Origin: Centrapalus pauciflorus | Taxonomy: Eukaryota; Streptophyta; Magnoliopsida; Asterales; Asteraceae | Assembly: GCA_020465985.1 (NCBI GenBank) | Contig: JAANYP010000169.1 | Coordinates: 62,001-126,000, forward strand | Direction of reading: 5' to 3' | DNA length: 64,000 bases | In this document: in pieces, positions 35,082-46,575 of the stretch | Layout of the letters: the number at the start of each line of letters is the position of its first letter | How positions within the stretch are numbered: the first letter of the stretch is position 1 | Notes under the pieces: generated by a model | Seen by the model: the letters and a program-made list of their open reading frames with translations, nothing else | The model's database searches: none | Told to the model about the DNA's origin: nothing | Position numbers and translations under genes: made by a program

Positions 35082-37853
35082 ACATGGGCTCCACCACGCT
35101 CAAACTTCGTCCTCGAAGTTTATTTGGATTCGAATACATACTTATACTTTTTCTACGTATCGACTTTTGTCTCCCAAATGTGATTTACTTCTTTGTTATG
35201 CTTCCAACATATCAATACCATTTTAATGTCTTTGTTTCTTATCTTCATTAATTTCATATCTGTAATATACTCCGACTTCTTTACATATACTAACCTTTCA
35301 TGAATTCCAATTCGGTATAATCATCCCAATCTTCATTACCAGTTGTGAAGATTACATAAAGCTTTTCCACATAAAACACCAAGTGCTATTTCGATATTTC
35401 CTTAGATAATTCCAAATGAGATAACAGATTCCTAAGTTTTCTGTTATTCTAAATGAACCAATACACCATAGTGCTAACTTGTTCCTTTTTGTTGATACTT
35501 AAATTCAAAATACATGATCTCATCATGTATTCAAATATGAAAATAGTTCATTCATTTTGACCATTTGTCGAGGTCGGTAAGCTATACTCATAGCTATATG
35601 AGTGCATAATCCTACTTGTAAAGCAAACCAAAAGTTGAACATGAAACAACTCCTCTAATAAGACATAATCAATTCTAGAATACCATGGAAATAATGTTAA
35701 CCTTACTCATGCACATCTTGTAAAATTCTTTCTAGCAATAACCTTCTTGAGTCCGTATATATAATATACCGAATTAATCAAGTTGTCTACAATCTACCAA
35801 TCGTAGAAAACTTCTTAATTCTTACAATACTGCGAGACAACTTTCAAATTCTCAATCACTCCCCTTTTTAGCAGAATCCTCCGAGATCCACTTCCAGAAA
35901 TCACATATCCCAAAATATAATTTATTATAATCATAACTCACGATTTGACATATTCAACTTTAAACTTATACCATCATATCATCGATAATTACGATTACAG
36001 ATTTCCCCCAACATTGATATACAAATCTTTATTCATAATGTCCATGAAACAGTTGGGGTGTTGGCTATCCCAAATGGCATAACAAAATACTCGTAAAACT
36101 CATAACTATCCCTGAAATCCATTTTCAGTATTTTATCCTTACAAATCTTTCAACTAGTGATATCCTGAACATAAATCAATCTTTGAATAATAACCAACCC
36201 CTTGCAACTGATCAATAATCATTAATTCCTGGCAGCGAATACTTACTTGTTATAGTCAATTTGTTCAAATCATGTTAATCTATACACATTCTCATTATGA
36301 CATCCTTTGTTTCATAAACAATATCAGGCTCCCCATGGCAAAGAACTCAATTTAACGAAGTCCTTATCTGATAACTCCTAAAGTTGTTTCATCATCTCTT
36401 ACCTTTCAGTAGATGCATACCGATACGAACAACAAGCTATTGGAGAAACTCCAGGGATCAAGTCAACACAAAATTTCACTTGTCTTTCAAGTGGCACATC
36501 AGACAAGTCTTGGTATCAATAACATATACCAAACAAAACTCACAGCCCTAAGCAATCAGCTTTCGGGACCTAACAGTCATCATTAGACATTGATCCCCAC
36601 TTCTCCAATTCTCATATACACAAATCTCTCGCCTCCTTTCGGCGTAGTTATCTTTATTATTCCTTAATTGCAAACTACATGCGTCTTGTCGCATATATGT
36701 AATAAGATCTTTCTAATTATCGTATCAAATCACCGATCTCTATTGAAATCAAGTCAGGATTGAGTACTACCTCCTCAGTCACTAAAGTACAATCATGATA
36801 CACATGATCTACACTAACTAATGTGTTACTTAGCAATTTCAACATCAATCACAATAGACAACTTAGATCAAGGTATTTACACTTGTTGAACAAAAGCAGT
36901 AGATACAAATAATTGATCGACACCAAGATCAAACAGAACTCATGATCACCTCCGAATCTTCCTTAGATTCCGAATCGTAATACTAGACTTTTCTTTGCTG
37001 TATAAGCAATTTCCCTAGTGTCCAAAGTCTCTTTAAACTTTTTATGTTTAATAAAATCTCCATTTCATTAAGTATTATATCCCTCTTCCGATCAATTATA
37101 CTTCGCATGTATCTCTTACTTTACACTTCGCATTGCATATTCCAAATCCCATTCAATATTAACACAAGTCACTTATTCTCATACCTTCGTTCGCTTTCTC
37201 AGAAATGCTTGAATTACTTTCCTTTCTGTTATAAAATTTACATATTTCAAATATTGAAATAGCCTCTTTGACTCCAACTACATCAAATTCTCATGAACAG
37301 TTCGTGTCATGTGTTCTCAGCCACAACCTTTGTAAGCTTAAATTATTCAATACAATGTACCTTACCGTTTCCTTTTAATACAAGTTGATGCTATTTTGTT
37401 TTATGATAAACACTACAAGTTGTTATCAATCCTTCAAACATATCACATATGATACTAATACTATTAGTTCCAATTCTTTTAACCCATCATGGTCAAACTT
37501 AAACTTCATTACAATTTCTAAACTCATTCATAAATTTCCAAGAAGTCTATGACATCTTTTCCAATTCAAAGCTTTCAAGTCCATCTTGGCTATTCATCTA
37601 CTGCCTATTTACATACTCGAATATTCTCATTCACAAACAGGATTATACTTATATTAGTAATAAAACTTTATATCACTCGATTTCATGTTAACTTCAGCAT
37701 CATAGAACTTCGATGAAATATTACATATGGAATCTTTAAAGTACACTTCTAACTCTATGGATTAACGTCCAAAAGTTATAACTACAATCTCAGAGATCTC
37801 ATCTCTTTGTTGAACCTTTCATTCATAGTTTCATCATATAATATCATTACATG
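35082..37853 (-). pseudogene. GypB pol relic
   Basis: About 2.8 kb of AT-rich sequence between gag and the 3' LTR. On the minus strand a reverse transcriptase fragment is still readable near 36040-36120 (VMPFGIANTPTVFMDIMN, the counterpart of the RT core VMPFGLTNAP). The plant-gypsy phrase 'cttcgaggacgaagtttgag' stands next to the 3' LTR. Otherwise stops and shifts are frequent and motifs cannot be followed. Much older decay than the LTR divergence would suggest. Confidence 0.7.
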
Positions 37854-38636
37854 CTAATTCTTTGGTCGAAATTTGCAATTTCTGCTAAAATGGCCCACTT
37901 TTCCACAATTATAACAAGCATAGGCCTTCATTGGACATTTGTTAGCCTTATGTCCAAATTGATTACAATGGCAACATCTCTTACTTCTATCACGTTTATT
38001 TGTTCTTGACCTCAAATATAGTCCATTTAGTTCATCTTCTCCAGACTTTACAATCTTTCCAATAGCTCTTTCTACATGATTAACATGTGGTACGATATCA
38101 GGCTCACCATATTGCCTACTAAACAACAACTTGAATTGTTCCCAACTAAAGGAAGCAATCAACTCGGATCCCAATTCTTTTTCCCAACAGTTCCACCATT
38201 CCTTAGCTTGTCCAATCAATTGATCCTTAGCCAAAAATACCTTGTACTCATCCTTACAATTCATCTCCTTAGAGATTTGTTCCATAATTGTAATCCACAT
38301 TTCTGCTTCCTCAATTCTCAGAGATCCAGAGAATGTGGGTGGTTGCCAGTCCTTGAATGATCTAATTACATAGTTCATGTAATTCTCATCAATCCCAGTT
38401 TCATAATCAATCTTTTCCTTGTCATTGTCTTTACGTTTCTCTTTATTCCTAAGGTTTATGTCATCCACAACATAATTCCTTTCATATTCCCTCTTTTCTT
38501 TTCTCTTGTCTTCTTTTCTTTTGGCTTTGGCCTCATCTCGCGCCCGAAATTGGTCTTGAATCATTCTGTTTTGTTCTGCCATCATTGACAGCACCATTTC
38601 CCTCGTTTCTCGTGGCGTCCTTCGTTCTCCAGACAT
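37854..38636 (-). CDS. gag: GypB gag protein
   Basis: An intact 260-codon frame, ATG at 38636, stop at 37854. It begins MSGERRTPRETREMVLSMMA, followed by a strongly charged Lys/Arg/Glu coiled-coil region (residues 30-80). The gag core has the usual tryptophan pattern (FKDWQPPTFSG; AKEWWNCWEKELGSE; FSWEQFKLLFSRQYGEP, residues 90-190). Two CCHC zinc knuckles end it (CCHCNQFGHKANKC and CYNCGKVGHFSRNC, residues 222-255). It would form the virus-like particle and bind element RNA. At 260 residues it is shorter than many Ty3-gypsy gags and it stops instead of running into protease. It lies 220 bp downstream of the primer binding site. It is the only open element gene in GypB, and may be under selection or simply not yet mutated. 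Confidence 0.88.
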   Translation of the reverse strand: MSGERRTPRETREMVLSMMAEQNRMIQDQFRARDEAKAKRKEDKRKEKREYERNYVVDDINLRNKEKRKDNDKEKIDYETGIDENYMNYVIRSFKDWQPPTFSGSLRIEEAEMWITIMEQISKEMNCKDEYKVFLAKDQLIGQAKEWWNCWEKELGSELIASFSWEQFKLLFSRQYGEPDIVPHVNHVERAIGKIVKSGEDELNGLYLRSRTNKRDRSKRCCHCNQFGHKANKCPMKAYACYNCGKVGHFSRNCKFRPKN

Positions 38637-38839
38637 GTTCTGAAATATATAAAATATATAAATTATTTAGTGATCCCATCACATAATTAACTACATCACA
38701 CGTTGTCCCGTATGAAATTCACTTTCCTATGATTACTAGATCGTAACCTATCTTAGTTCAGATCATTACTTAAACCACTACATATCATCACTTAATGTTT
38801 GAGACCAAGACCTCACGGACACTTGAATCTCAAACTACT

Positions 38840-38851
38840 GCTCTGATACCA
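38840..38851 (-). other. GypB primer binding site
   Basis: Minus-strand TGGTATCAGAGC, complement of the initiator tRNA-Met 3' end, five bases after the 5' LTR end at 38857. It fixes the element's orientation. Confidence 0.92.
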
Positions 38852-38856
38852 TCTCG

Positions 38857-40885
38857 TGTGACACCCTTGCCACAACACCCACCATTTACAAAACACCCAG
38901 GATTAATCACCATCAAACAGCTATATAATGATCTGATAACCTAGCGTAAGTGCGGAAGCATATAAATAAAGTAGTGCAACAGTGACATACACCCTACGGT
39001 GCTACAAGGTACCATATCTAAGTCTACATACCCAATACAATTATTACAACATCCAGAATATAATACAATATTAACCCAAAGCATGATTACCGATTAAATA
39101 GTACCAAATCTTCCGAATCTTCACAAATGACCTAACTAGAAGGTCCGGCGGCAGACTTCCCTTTTCCTGTAAAAAGTAAACAACTGAGAGGGTAAGCGAA
39201 TGCTTAGTGAATACCAATGATTTTACACATTCCACAAATCCTTATGATGCCCCCTGAAGTAACACCGGTAACGCATACCGTATACTTCCACACGTACACA
39301 TAGTACGCAAACCCGAGCCGCAACTCCTTCGAGATGACGCTCGGCATAAGAAAAACAATCCATCTGAGGCAAACGTACGATCGGGGATGACCTACTGCCT
39401 ATCCTGACCACAGAGGTGTCAACTCTTGGTCATATAGCACAGTAACACCGGAGTACAGATGCGACCCTCAGGTCCATCAATAAGATGCACAACAAAGAAA
39501 CGGACATGCAACAAGTATGAATGTGCATCAACATATACGCAAATTAGTAGAGTTTCAAATGAAAGTGAAACAACATGCCTCAGCAGGCGAAGCGAAACAT
39601 AAAGCAGATGCAGACATGTTAAAATCAGAGGTACTCACAGTGGGTGCGTTAATAATCTTCAAGTTAATTTTTATTTCTCCTCGGGCTTTCAACCGGATCA
39701 CAAAGTACCCCACTGTGGGTTAAACAACACCACAAGGGACCTGTAATTCATTTGTAACAACACATCATGTCAATAATTGTTTAAATCCATAAAACCAAGT
39801 TTTACAAGTTCTGCAATATTTTTCCCCATTTTGGATCCATATCCAAATTCGAACCACAACTAAGTTTGAACCCAACTCAAGTTCAAACCTTATCCTTTGA
39901 ATGACTTTTGTTATTTTATGTATTGTCTATGGTTTCATTCATAATATTCGAGTTTAGAGAGTGGGTTTCAATTTTAGGCATCAAATTCGAATTTTAGGGG
40001 TTAAATTCGAATTTCCTTTCGAATTTGAGGCCAAACTCGAACTCATGAGGATAAATTCGAACCATATTCGAATTTAGGGTCCTAAATTCGAATTTAGGGA
40101 CATAAACTTGAATTCCATGTGTTAAACTCGAATACATGCTCGAATTTAGTACAAAAATCGAGTTTGTTCTTGCATTTCGAATATGTTCTTGGTATTTTCA
40201 AGTTTGTTCATATGTACAACTTAAATCCTTCATTCCTAAGCCTAAAATCATGAATATGTTAAGTATCAAGCCTAGATTCGATTATATTATGCATACTCGA
40301 TCATATTCTAGCTAAAACTCAAGCAAAATCGGCTTTATTCATGCAAGAAATGTCAAATTCGAATTTCATGTTTTCAAAACCGAGATATATAAACTTAAAA
40401 GGGTCGATTCTTACCTCAATCCGTATGAAATCAAGAATCCAACCGTAGATTGTTGTAGTACTCCTCGAGATCTTTCCGATGACGTATAAATCTCGATAAT
40501 CGGCCGGTCGGTTTGTGAGATAATCTAGAGAGAAGTAGAGAGCGTTTTCTAGAGAGAGAGTCTAGAGAGAGTGAAAATGTGAAAATGAAAGGCTTTTAGC
40601 CTTTTTATTCAACTTTCTTCATTTTTACACATTTCACCCCTCAACTTAACCGGTTCCATAAAATACTGATTTATTCTTAAATTTATCATTACTAGCTTTT
40701 ATAATTCATACTACTTCCTAACAATAATTCAGAGTTCAAATTTTCTTAAACTTCGTGACTTCATAAAATAGCAACAAACTTTTAAATATCCCCAAATATA
40801 TAATAGTTGCTCATAATTCAACTTAATTATAACTTATCCACTTAAATAGATCTGAATTACAGTAATTGAATTCGAGGATGTTACA
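38857..40885 (-). mobile_element. GypB 5' LTR
   Basis: 2029 bp, partner of 33050-35081. The TTCGAA-rich array is at about 39985-40150. The 12 bases after it in element direction are the primer binding site. Confidence 0.92.
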
Positions 40886-42113
40886 CCTGGTTCGGGTATT
40901 GAATGCGCGATAAGCCTTCGAGTTGGATGAGTATCCAATGAAGATCGCTTCATCCGCTTTTTCGTTAAACTTCCCGAGGTTGTCTTTATCGTTCAGCACA
41001 TAGCACCTGCAACCAAATACACGTAAGTACTTGATAAAAGGCACTTTATTCAAAAAGAGTTGGTAAGGAGTTTTATTAAAGCGCTTATGGATAATGGAGC
41101 GATTCTTTGTATAGCAAGCTGTTGATACGGCTTCGGCCCACAAGAATGGAGGTAGCTTTAAGTATGTTAGCATTGTGCGAGCGGATTCCACAAGCGTACG
41201 GTTACGCCTTTCCACGACCCCATTTTGTTGTGGTGTTCTAGCAGCAGAATATTGATGCTGAATACCTTTGGATCGAAGGAAGCCCTCAACTACCGAGTTC
41301 TTGAACTCTGTGCCGTTATCGGATCTGAGTGATTGAACTGACAGCTGCTGTTTGGTCTCGACACTATTTATAAAATCTATGATTTCTTGAGCTGTCTCAT
41401 CCTTGGATCGCAAGAACCTGACCTAGGTATATCGTGAGTAGTCATCAACGATAACCAACACATATCGCTTCCCGTTTATGCTTTGGGTCCGCATCGGTCC
41501 GCATAAATCCATGTGAAGTAACTCCAATACTCTTTTCGTTGATGGTTCGGGTTTTGGTTTGTGAGATGATCGTTTCATCTTTCCTTTCTCACAAGCTCCA
41601 CAGAGATGGTCCTTTTCATAACGCAATTCAGGGAGACCTTTGACCAGTTGTTTCGCAGCCAGCTTGTTGATATTGTCAAAATTCAAGTGGGATAACCTTC
41701 GATGCCACAACCAAGAGTCTTTTGAAGTGGCTTTTGATAAGAGGCAAATGCTATCCTTTACTATGAGCTTGGCTACGTAAATGGTGTAAAGGTTAGAGGT
41801 ACGGGAACCAGATAGGATTTCTTTTCCATCCATACTCCTTACACTGTAGTTCTTAGCCCTAAACGTTACCTCTAGTCCTTTGTCACAGAGTTGTCCTATG
41901 CTAAATAGATTATGCGATAATCCCTCAACATAGTCAACGTCCTTGATGACTAGATTATTTAGAACTAAGTCCCCGTATCCTTTAATATGAGCCTGATGGT
42001 TGTTCCCGAATTTTACCGTCCCGCACTATTGTTCAACTACGTTGGACAGTAATTCTCTTCTCCCCGTCATATGGTTGGAGCAACCCGAATCCATATACCA
42101 AATTGATTTAGCC
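40886..42113 (-). pseudogene. CopA protease and integrase
   Basis: Minus-strand order: protease start MDSGCSNHMTG (about 42094), the pre-integrase domain (LWHRRLSHLNFDNINKLA, CGACEKGKMKRSSH), then the integrase core (LLHMDLCGPMRTQSINGKRY, SLRSDNGTEFKNS, ARTPQQNGVVERRNRTL) with the D-D-E residues visible, then FIGYSSNSKAYRAFNTRT, where GypB interrupts. Lesions: stop after SNVVEQ near 42025, and TAG at 41423-41425 where tryptophan is expected after DDYSRYT. It continues with RT at 33049 once GypB is disregarded. Confidence 0.92.
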
Positions 42114-42382
42114 TGAAAAGCAAATACATTCATATAATGAAAAACTATATGCATTCAAACACATCCATCGTTTATTTACAATCAAACCGTGTTCTGAACC
42201 GAGATGTTCAGAAAACATGATGAGTTAAGACCGGGTCCTGAGCTGTGTGCACAGAAGCCAAACGTGTCGGTTTAAGCACAACCGATAAGCAAAAGAACGG
42301 GTCCTAGTCTATGGTAACTAGAAGCCATTTCATTGAAGAACGGGTCTTGATCAGAAGTAACCAAGAACCATCTGCATAAAGA
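42114..42382 (-). other. Unassigned gap between CopA gag region and protease
   Basis: About 270 bp between the stop after RWVPKVV (42383) and the protease start. It contains several stops in all minus-strand frames and ends with a pyrimidine-rich stretch and CAG (minus 'tgcttttcag', about 42114-42123), just like a 3' splice site, in front of GCTAAATCAATTTGG. It may be an intron or an untranslated linker. Confidence 0.4.
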
Positions 42383-44458
42383 TCACACAACTTTGGGTAC
42401 CCATCTCAATATGGATCCCTTTTTGTTAGGAGTTCCAGATGTATATGGCACATGTGCAGTATTAGGAACCCATTTAGCATTTATGTGTGGTTCGGATGCA
42501 CAGCCCTTTGGAATCCATTGAAGATTGGATTTATTGGGCTTTGGAACCTTAGGCGATGAAATTGCCTTCGGTTTTTGACTTTTTGAGACCTTTTTGACCT
42601 TAGCTTTGGTTTTGGGCCTCGGCAATGGACAAGTCTCAATTTTATTTTTGGCTGATGATGCAACATTTTTTATTTTCTTTTTCCGAATTCTTTTAACAGG
42701 GTATGGCACGAAAGCATTCATTTCAGGAACCTGTCGTCTATAACGAGTTGGACATAGATTAAATAATTCACTGAAAGAGTACTTTAAACAAGCAACAGAA
42801 TTCGATACATTGTTACACACATTGTTTTCAGAGATTACAGACCTCCTATCCCTAGAAACAAATTCACATGGCATTATAGCCTTCTTCACAAAAAAACTTG
42901 AAAAATCCAGCATGGTGGTTTTAGGAACTCTTCTTACATAATCTGTAGGAACAAAACGATTAGAGTCAGTATGCATGGAAGATTTAGACTTTACAGAATT
43001 TTCTTTTTGTGGGTGAGTGGGTTTCTTAAAAGACCTGGATTGGATCTGAGTCTTTTTAGAAACCTCATTTTTAAACGGTTTTGAGCACTCACCTTTATAA
43101 ATGAAAGAAGAAGTTTCAGCTTTAGTCTTACCTTTGTTGGATGACACACATGGGATTTTGGTGGAATGAGAAACGGTTTGTTCTTTTGAAAAATCTTTCA
43201 ACGTTTGAGAAACCATGTCAAATTTTTCTCTGTAGACAGTTAATTCCACAGATTGTTGAAAAGTTTGATTTACCAATTTTTCTTCGCTCTTAAAAAGAGC
43301 ATCTTGAAGATCAAGTGCTTTCTTTTGAGACGACTTCAGTTCCTTTTCTAAAACATTAATTTGATGTTGAAGAACTTTTGTAGGAATATAAAGTTGAGGA
43401 ATTGGTTTTACAAGTTCTGTTTTCAATTCAGCTTCTGAATAAGTTGACAAGAAGTCTTCCTCTAAAGTGGGTACTCTAGAAGGATAACTCTCGTTAAGTT
43501 CTTCATATTGAAAAGAAATTTCTTTTTCTTTGTTTTCAACACATTTCTCATTCTCTTGGTTTAAAACTTCTTTTGATGACTCAAAAAAGAAAAATTTAAG
43601 TCCAGCTCCCATATAGTTCATGTCATAAAATAAAGGTAAAACTTTTTGGGCCTTTTCCAAATATTTAGGATTTTTAAAACCAATTCCTTGTTTAGAATGG
43701 TAAAACCTAGTTTCTTTGGGCTGATTCAAGTGAATAGTTTGTTCTGTTTGACCCCTTTTTAAAAATGCATCGTCAATGGTCTTTATTCGTGAGTACAAAC
43801 TTATTCTTTTTTCTTCAGTCATTTTATATTTTTCTAAACTGTCTATATTTTCCATATTTACTGTCTCTAATTGTTTTGAAAGCACATATATTTCTTCTTT
43901 TAACGAGAGTTTTTCATTAGACAACCTATCCATACAAGATTCAAGATATATATTCCTGTCCTGAATATCTACTTTTTCGATTAACATCTGTTTTATAACA
44001 TTGTGATTAGTTAACCACTTTGATTGATATAAATCAGACGACTCTTTTAAAGATTGAGCTAGATGTTCAGCCTGTACACACTTTGCAGTTTCAGCATTTA
44101 ACCTAGCTTGTAGATCAAGAATATGTGTGTGCAATGTACATTCACTATTTACAGATAAATTGTTTACATGCTCTTGAATGTAACAGGAATATACCTCTTG
44201 TGTCTCTGAACCGGATGATGAGCATTCGGCATCGTCGGATTAAGCCATCAGACATGCTGGTGGATTTGTCATTGTCTCCCCCTCATCAGCATGATCTGAA
44301 GTAGAAGCATTGGAAATGGCACAGTGATCCAACCCCAAACGATCAACCATATAACAATTCTTGCCCTTATCATCCTCCTCGTCGGTATCTTCAGCATCCC
44401 AGTAGTCTTCCTGGGCAACGTGGGCCATTGCATCGGTCCTTTTCTTCCCGGCCTCCAA
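42383..44458 (-). pseudogene. CopA long coiled-coil region of the gag polyprotein
   Basis: One frame on the minus strand from 44458 to 42383 with one in-frame TAA at 44240. N-terminal part acidic (AEDTDEEDD), then about 350 residues predicted to be coiled coil (LDLQARLNAETAKCVQAEHL; LQHQINVLEKELKSSQKKAL). Then a basic, Lys/Pro-rich tail ends with repeated WVPK motifs (LQWIPKGC, KWVPNT, LRWVPKVV). This extended C-terminal region between the zinc knuckle and protease is typical of SIRE elements in composite-like plants. A piece such as KQGIGFKNPKYLEKAQ resembles the conserved patch in those proteins. Function unknown. Confidence 0.75.
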
Positions 44459-45846
44459 CTTCCGCTTGTAGTAGGCGACGTCTCTGTCATACTTGTTGCC
44501 GCATTACCGGGCAAAGTGGCCCGGTTTCCCACATTTGTAACAGAGACGCTCTTCGGCGCCTTTTGGTTCTTCGGCCCGCGGCCTCTCATCCCTTCTTTCA
44601 ACCGGCCTCTTGTCGGCGCGACGATGTTCTCGACTATCATCCCTCCTTCTGTCCCTACGCTCATTTTCTCTTCTGTCGTCCCGGCGGTCGTCACGACGGT
44701 CGTCTCTCCGATCATAATCTCTTCGGTCATCCCTGCGATCATCACGCCTATCGTCTCGCCTTTCATAACGACGATCATCTCGAAAGTCGCGTCTATCGTC
44801 ATACATTCTCTCATCCCTGTCATCTCTGCGATAATCATCCCGACGATAATCATCGCGTCGTTCATCCCTTCTGTCATCTGAGTACTTCCGCGACCGGTGT
44901 CATAGCGGAGTTGATTGTTAGTCTTGTTGGAAAAACGTCGTTGTTGAAGACGATTTGTCCACAAGGCTATTTGTTCTTGAATAGCTGCTTCTTCCTCATC
45001 AAGTACCTAACGCGGAGGAGAAGCATACCTGCACTGAGACGAAGATGAACCTTGTGCAAAAGATGGAGTGGGAATATTGGTGTTAGTGATCAAGGCTAGG
45101 GAATCATTGAGCTTGATGCCGGTGTTAGCAGATATCAGCAAAGATGCGAGTTGATTTGCCATATGTTTCTGGTGATCCACATCCCCTTGATACTTTTTCA
45201 GTTCTTTGAAGACGACATTGATCGATACCTCAGGAATATTCAGAACCCGTCGTGTGGCCCGGCAAGCAAACTGCCACTCAGGGGCTAAGACTGAAAAGAA
45301 CTGGATGTATATGTCATCCTTGTCCTTTTTAATGTGCAGTTTGTTTAACTCATTTAGGACTGCACAAAACCTTGTAAACGTATCCTGTAACGACTCCCCG
45401 TGTTTCGCTCGGAATTCTGTAAACTTAGCCTTAGCTTCCTCTATCTTAGCGCGGTCATCTAGATCTGCCCCCAGCATTTGCACTTCTAATTCATCCCACA
45501 TTTATTTAGCACACAATTTGCTGTCTACTCCAACCAAGATATCAGTGGGGAGGGCCTGATAGATCAGATACTCCGCCCTCTTATCGGCATGCTGCCTGTC
45601 ACGCTTGGCGTCGTTAGCGGGTTCTCTTTCAACCTTTGATGCGAGAACAGGGGGGTTAGCCTCGGGTCTAGCTGCGATTTCCCGATAGTAGATCACGGGG
45701 CCCTCAGAGATGGACTGAAGCATTAGGTTTCCAAGGGGTTGCATTCCGACAAATTTGAGGAACCAGGATTTCCATTGTTCATACTCGTCAGGATAGAGAA
45801 CAGGTGGTCTGTTCTCGGATCCGAGTACGAGAGCTTCACGAGACAT
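44459..45846 (-). pseudogene. CopA gag, capsid and zinc knuckle
   Basis: ATG at 45846 (MSREALVLGSENRPPVLYPD). The capsid part (YEQWKSWFLKFVG; IYQALPTDILVGVDSKLC; MWDELEVQMLGADL; FTRFCAVLNELN) follows in one frame with stops at 45502 and 45007. A frame change near 44960-44810 leads to a run of Arg-Asp repeats (RRDDRRDDRRDDRRD, about 44600-44800) and one CCHC knuckle (CYKCGKPGHFARC-type, at about 44530; CYKCGKPGHFAR is seen). The family capsid is UBN2-like gag. The Arg-Asp repeat gives a long spurious open frame on the opposite strand. Confidence 0.85.
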
Positions 45847-46575
45847 GATTAGGGTGCTGATTGAAGAAATAAGATCTTGAAGGTGGAAACTTGAAACGGA
45901 TGGACTGGACGGTGAATGAATAGTACACCGGATGGTACTAATTCAGATAATGTTCTGAGTTCGGATGAAGCAGAAATCGAATGAACAGTAATTCGGACGA
46001 GGACCGAATTCGGATGAACACACTGGTTCGGACGGATGTCAAGTCGGACAGGGACCGAATTCGGATGAACCTTTGGTTCGGATGGGATGCAATTCGGACG
46101 GGGGCCGAATTCGGATGAAGACTTGGTTCGGACAAGGCAGGGACCTAGTTCGGATGAATGAAGGAATCGAATTCGGATGGTCCGAATTCGGGTGAACAGT
46201 GGTTAATTCGGACTAACACTTAGGAAATAGTCCAAGAATGGGGACCGAATTCGGATGGTCCGGATTCGGTTGGTCCGAAATGGAATGGTCCGAAATGAGA
46301 GTGTAAATTAAAGCACAAGTCAAAATATGAAAATGGAAGTGCCTGATCTGAACTTCGGATGGTCCGAAGTTTGGATGGGACCGAAAGAAGGTCCGAAATG
46401 GGCACAGTGATGGTCCGAAATACACCTAAGTTTGGTCCGAAGTGGACCGAAATGAGGTCCGAACTAGGGTCTGGGAAGGTCCGAAATGGTCCGAAGTCAA
46501 GGTCTTAGTTGGTCCGAAATGGGGTCCGAAATGCTACAGGTCGGTCCGAATTACACCAGGTTTTAACAGATATTC
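45847..46575 (-). other. CopA 5' untranslated region with CCGAATTCGG / TCCGAAATGG arrays
   Basis: No coding. Between 45940 and 46255 are at least five CCGAATTCGG palindromes or close variants in 'gaccgaattcggatgaa' units. From 46255 to 46550 the motif shifts to 'ggtccgaaatgg'. It lies upstream of gag and would be in the leader of the element RNA. It ends abruptly at about 46575, where GypA gag begins and the CopA primer binding site and 5' LTR are missing. Confidence 0.75.

Larger units (their letters stand above)
33050..40885 (-). mobile_element. GypB: Ty3-gypsy element with intact gag and decayed pol, inserted in CopA
   Basis: The element is 7836 bp, bounded by two LTRs of about 2030 bp and by the perfect duplication CCTGG (33045-33049 and 40886-40890). 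Its insertion splits the CopA integrase C-terminus from the RT. By eye about 22 differences separate the two LTRs (about 1 %), so insertion is recent. The gag ORF is open, but the pol region has no frame longer than about 60 codons. It is therefore a non-autonomous copy that must have been mobilised by proteins made elsewhere. Confidence 0.93.
25076..46575 (-). mobile_element. CopA: SIRE-type Ty1-copia element, 5' truncated, carrying GypB
   Basis: Order on the minus strand: 5' untranslated repeat array, gag, long coiled-coil region, protease, integrase, [GypB insertion], RT-RNase H, spacer with repeat array, large extra ORF, polypurine tract, 3' LTR. Integrase before RT defines copia; a long gag and an extra ORF between pol and the 3' LTR are features of SIRE/Maximus elements. 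Without GypB it is about 13.7 kb. The 5' LTR is missing: at about 46575 the sequence jumps into GypA gag. Multiple stops and frameshifts show that it cannot move by itself. Confidence 0.9.

Noticed and set aside
44324..45048. Long plus-strand open frames (up to 206 codons)
   Set aside because: They lie opposite the copia gag Arg-Asp repeat; the repeat's complement is stop-poor. The minus strand has the zinc knuckle and capsid motifs.
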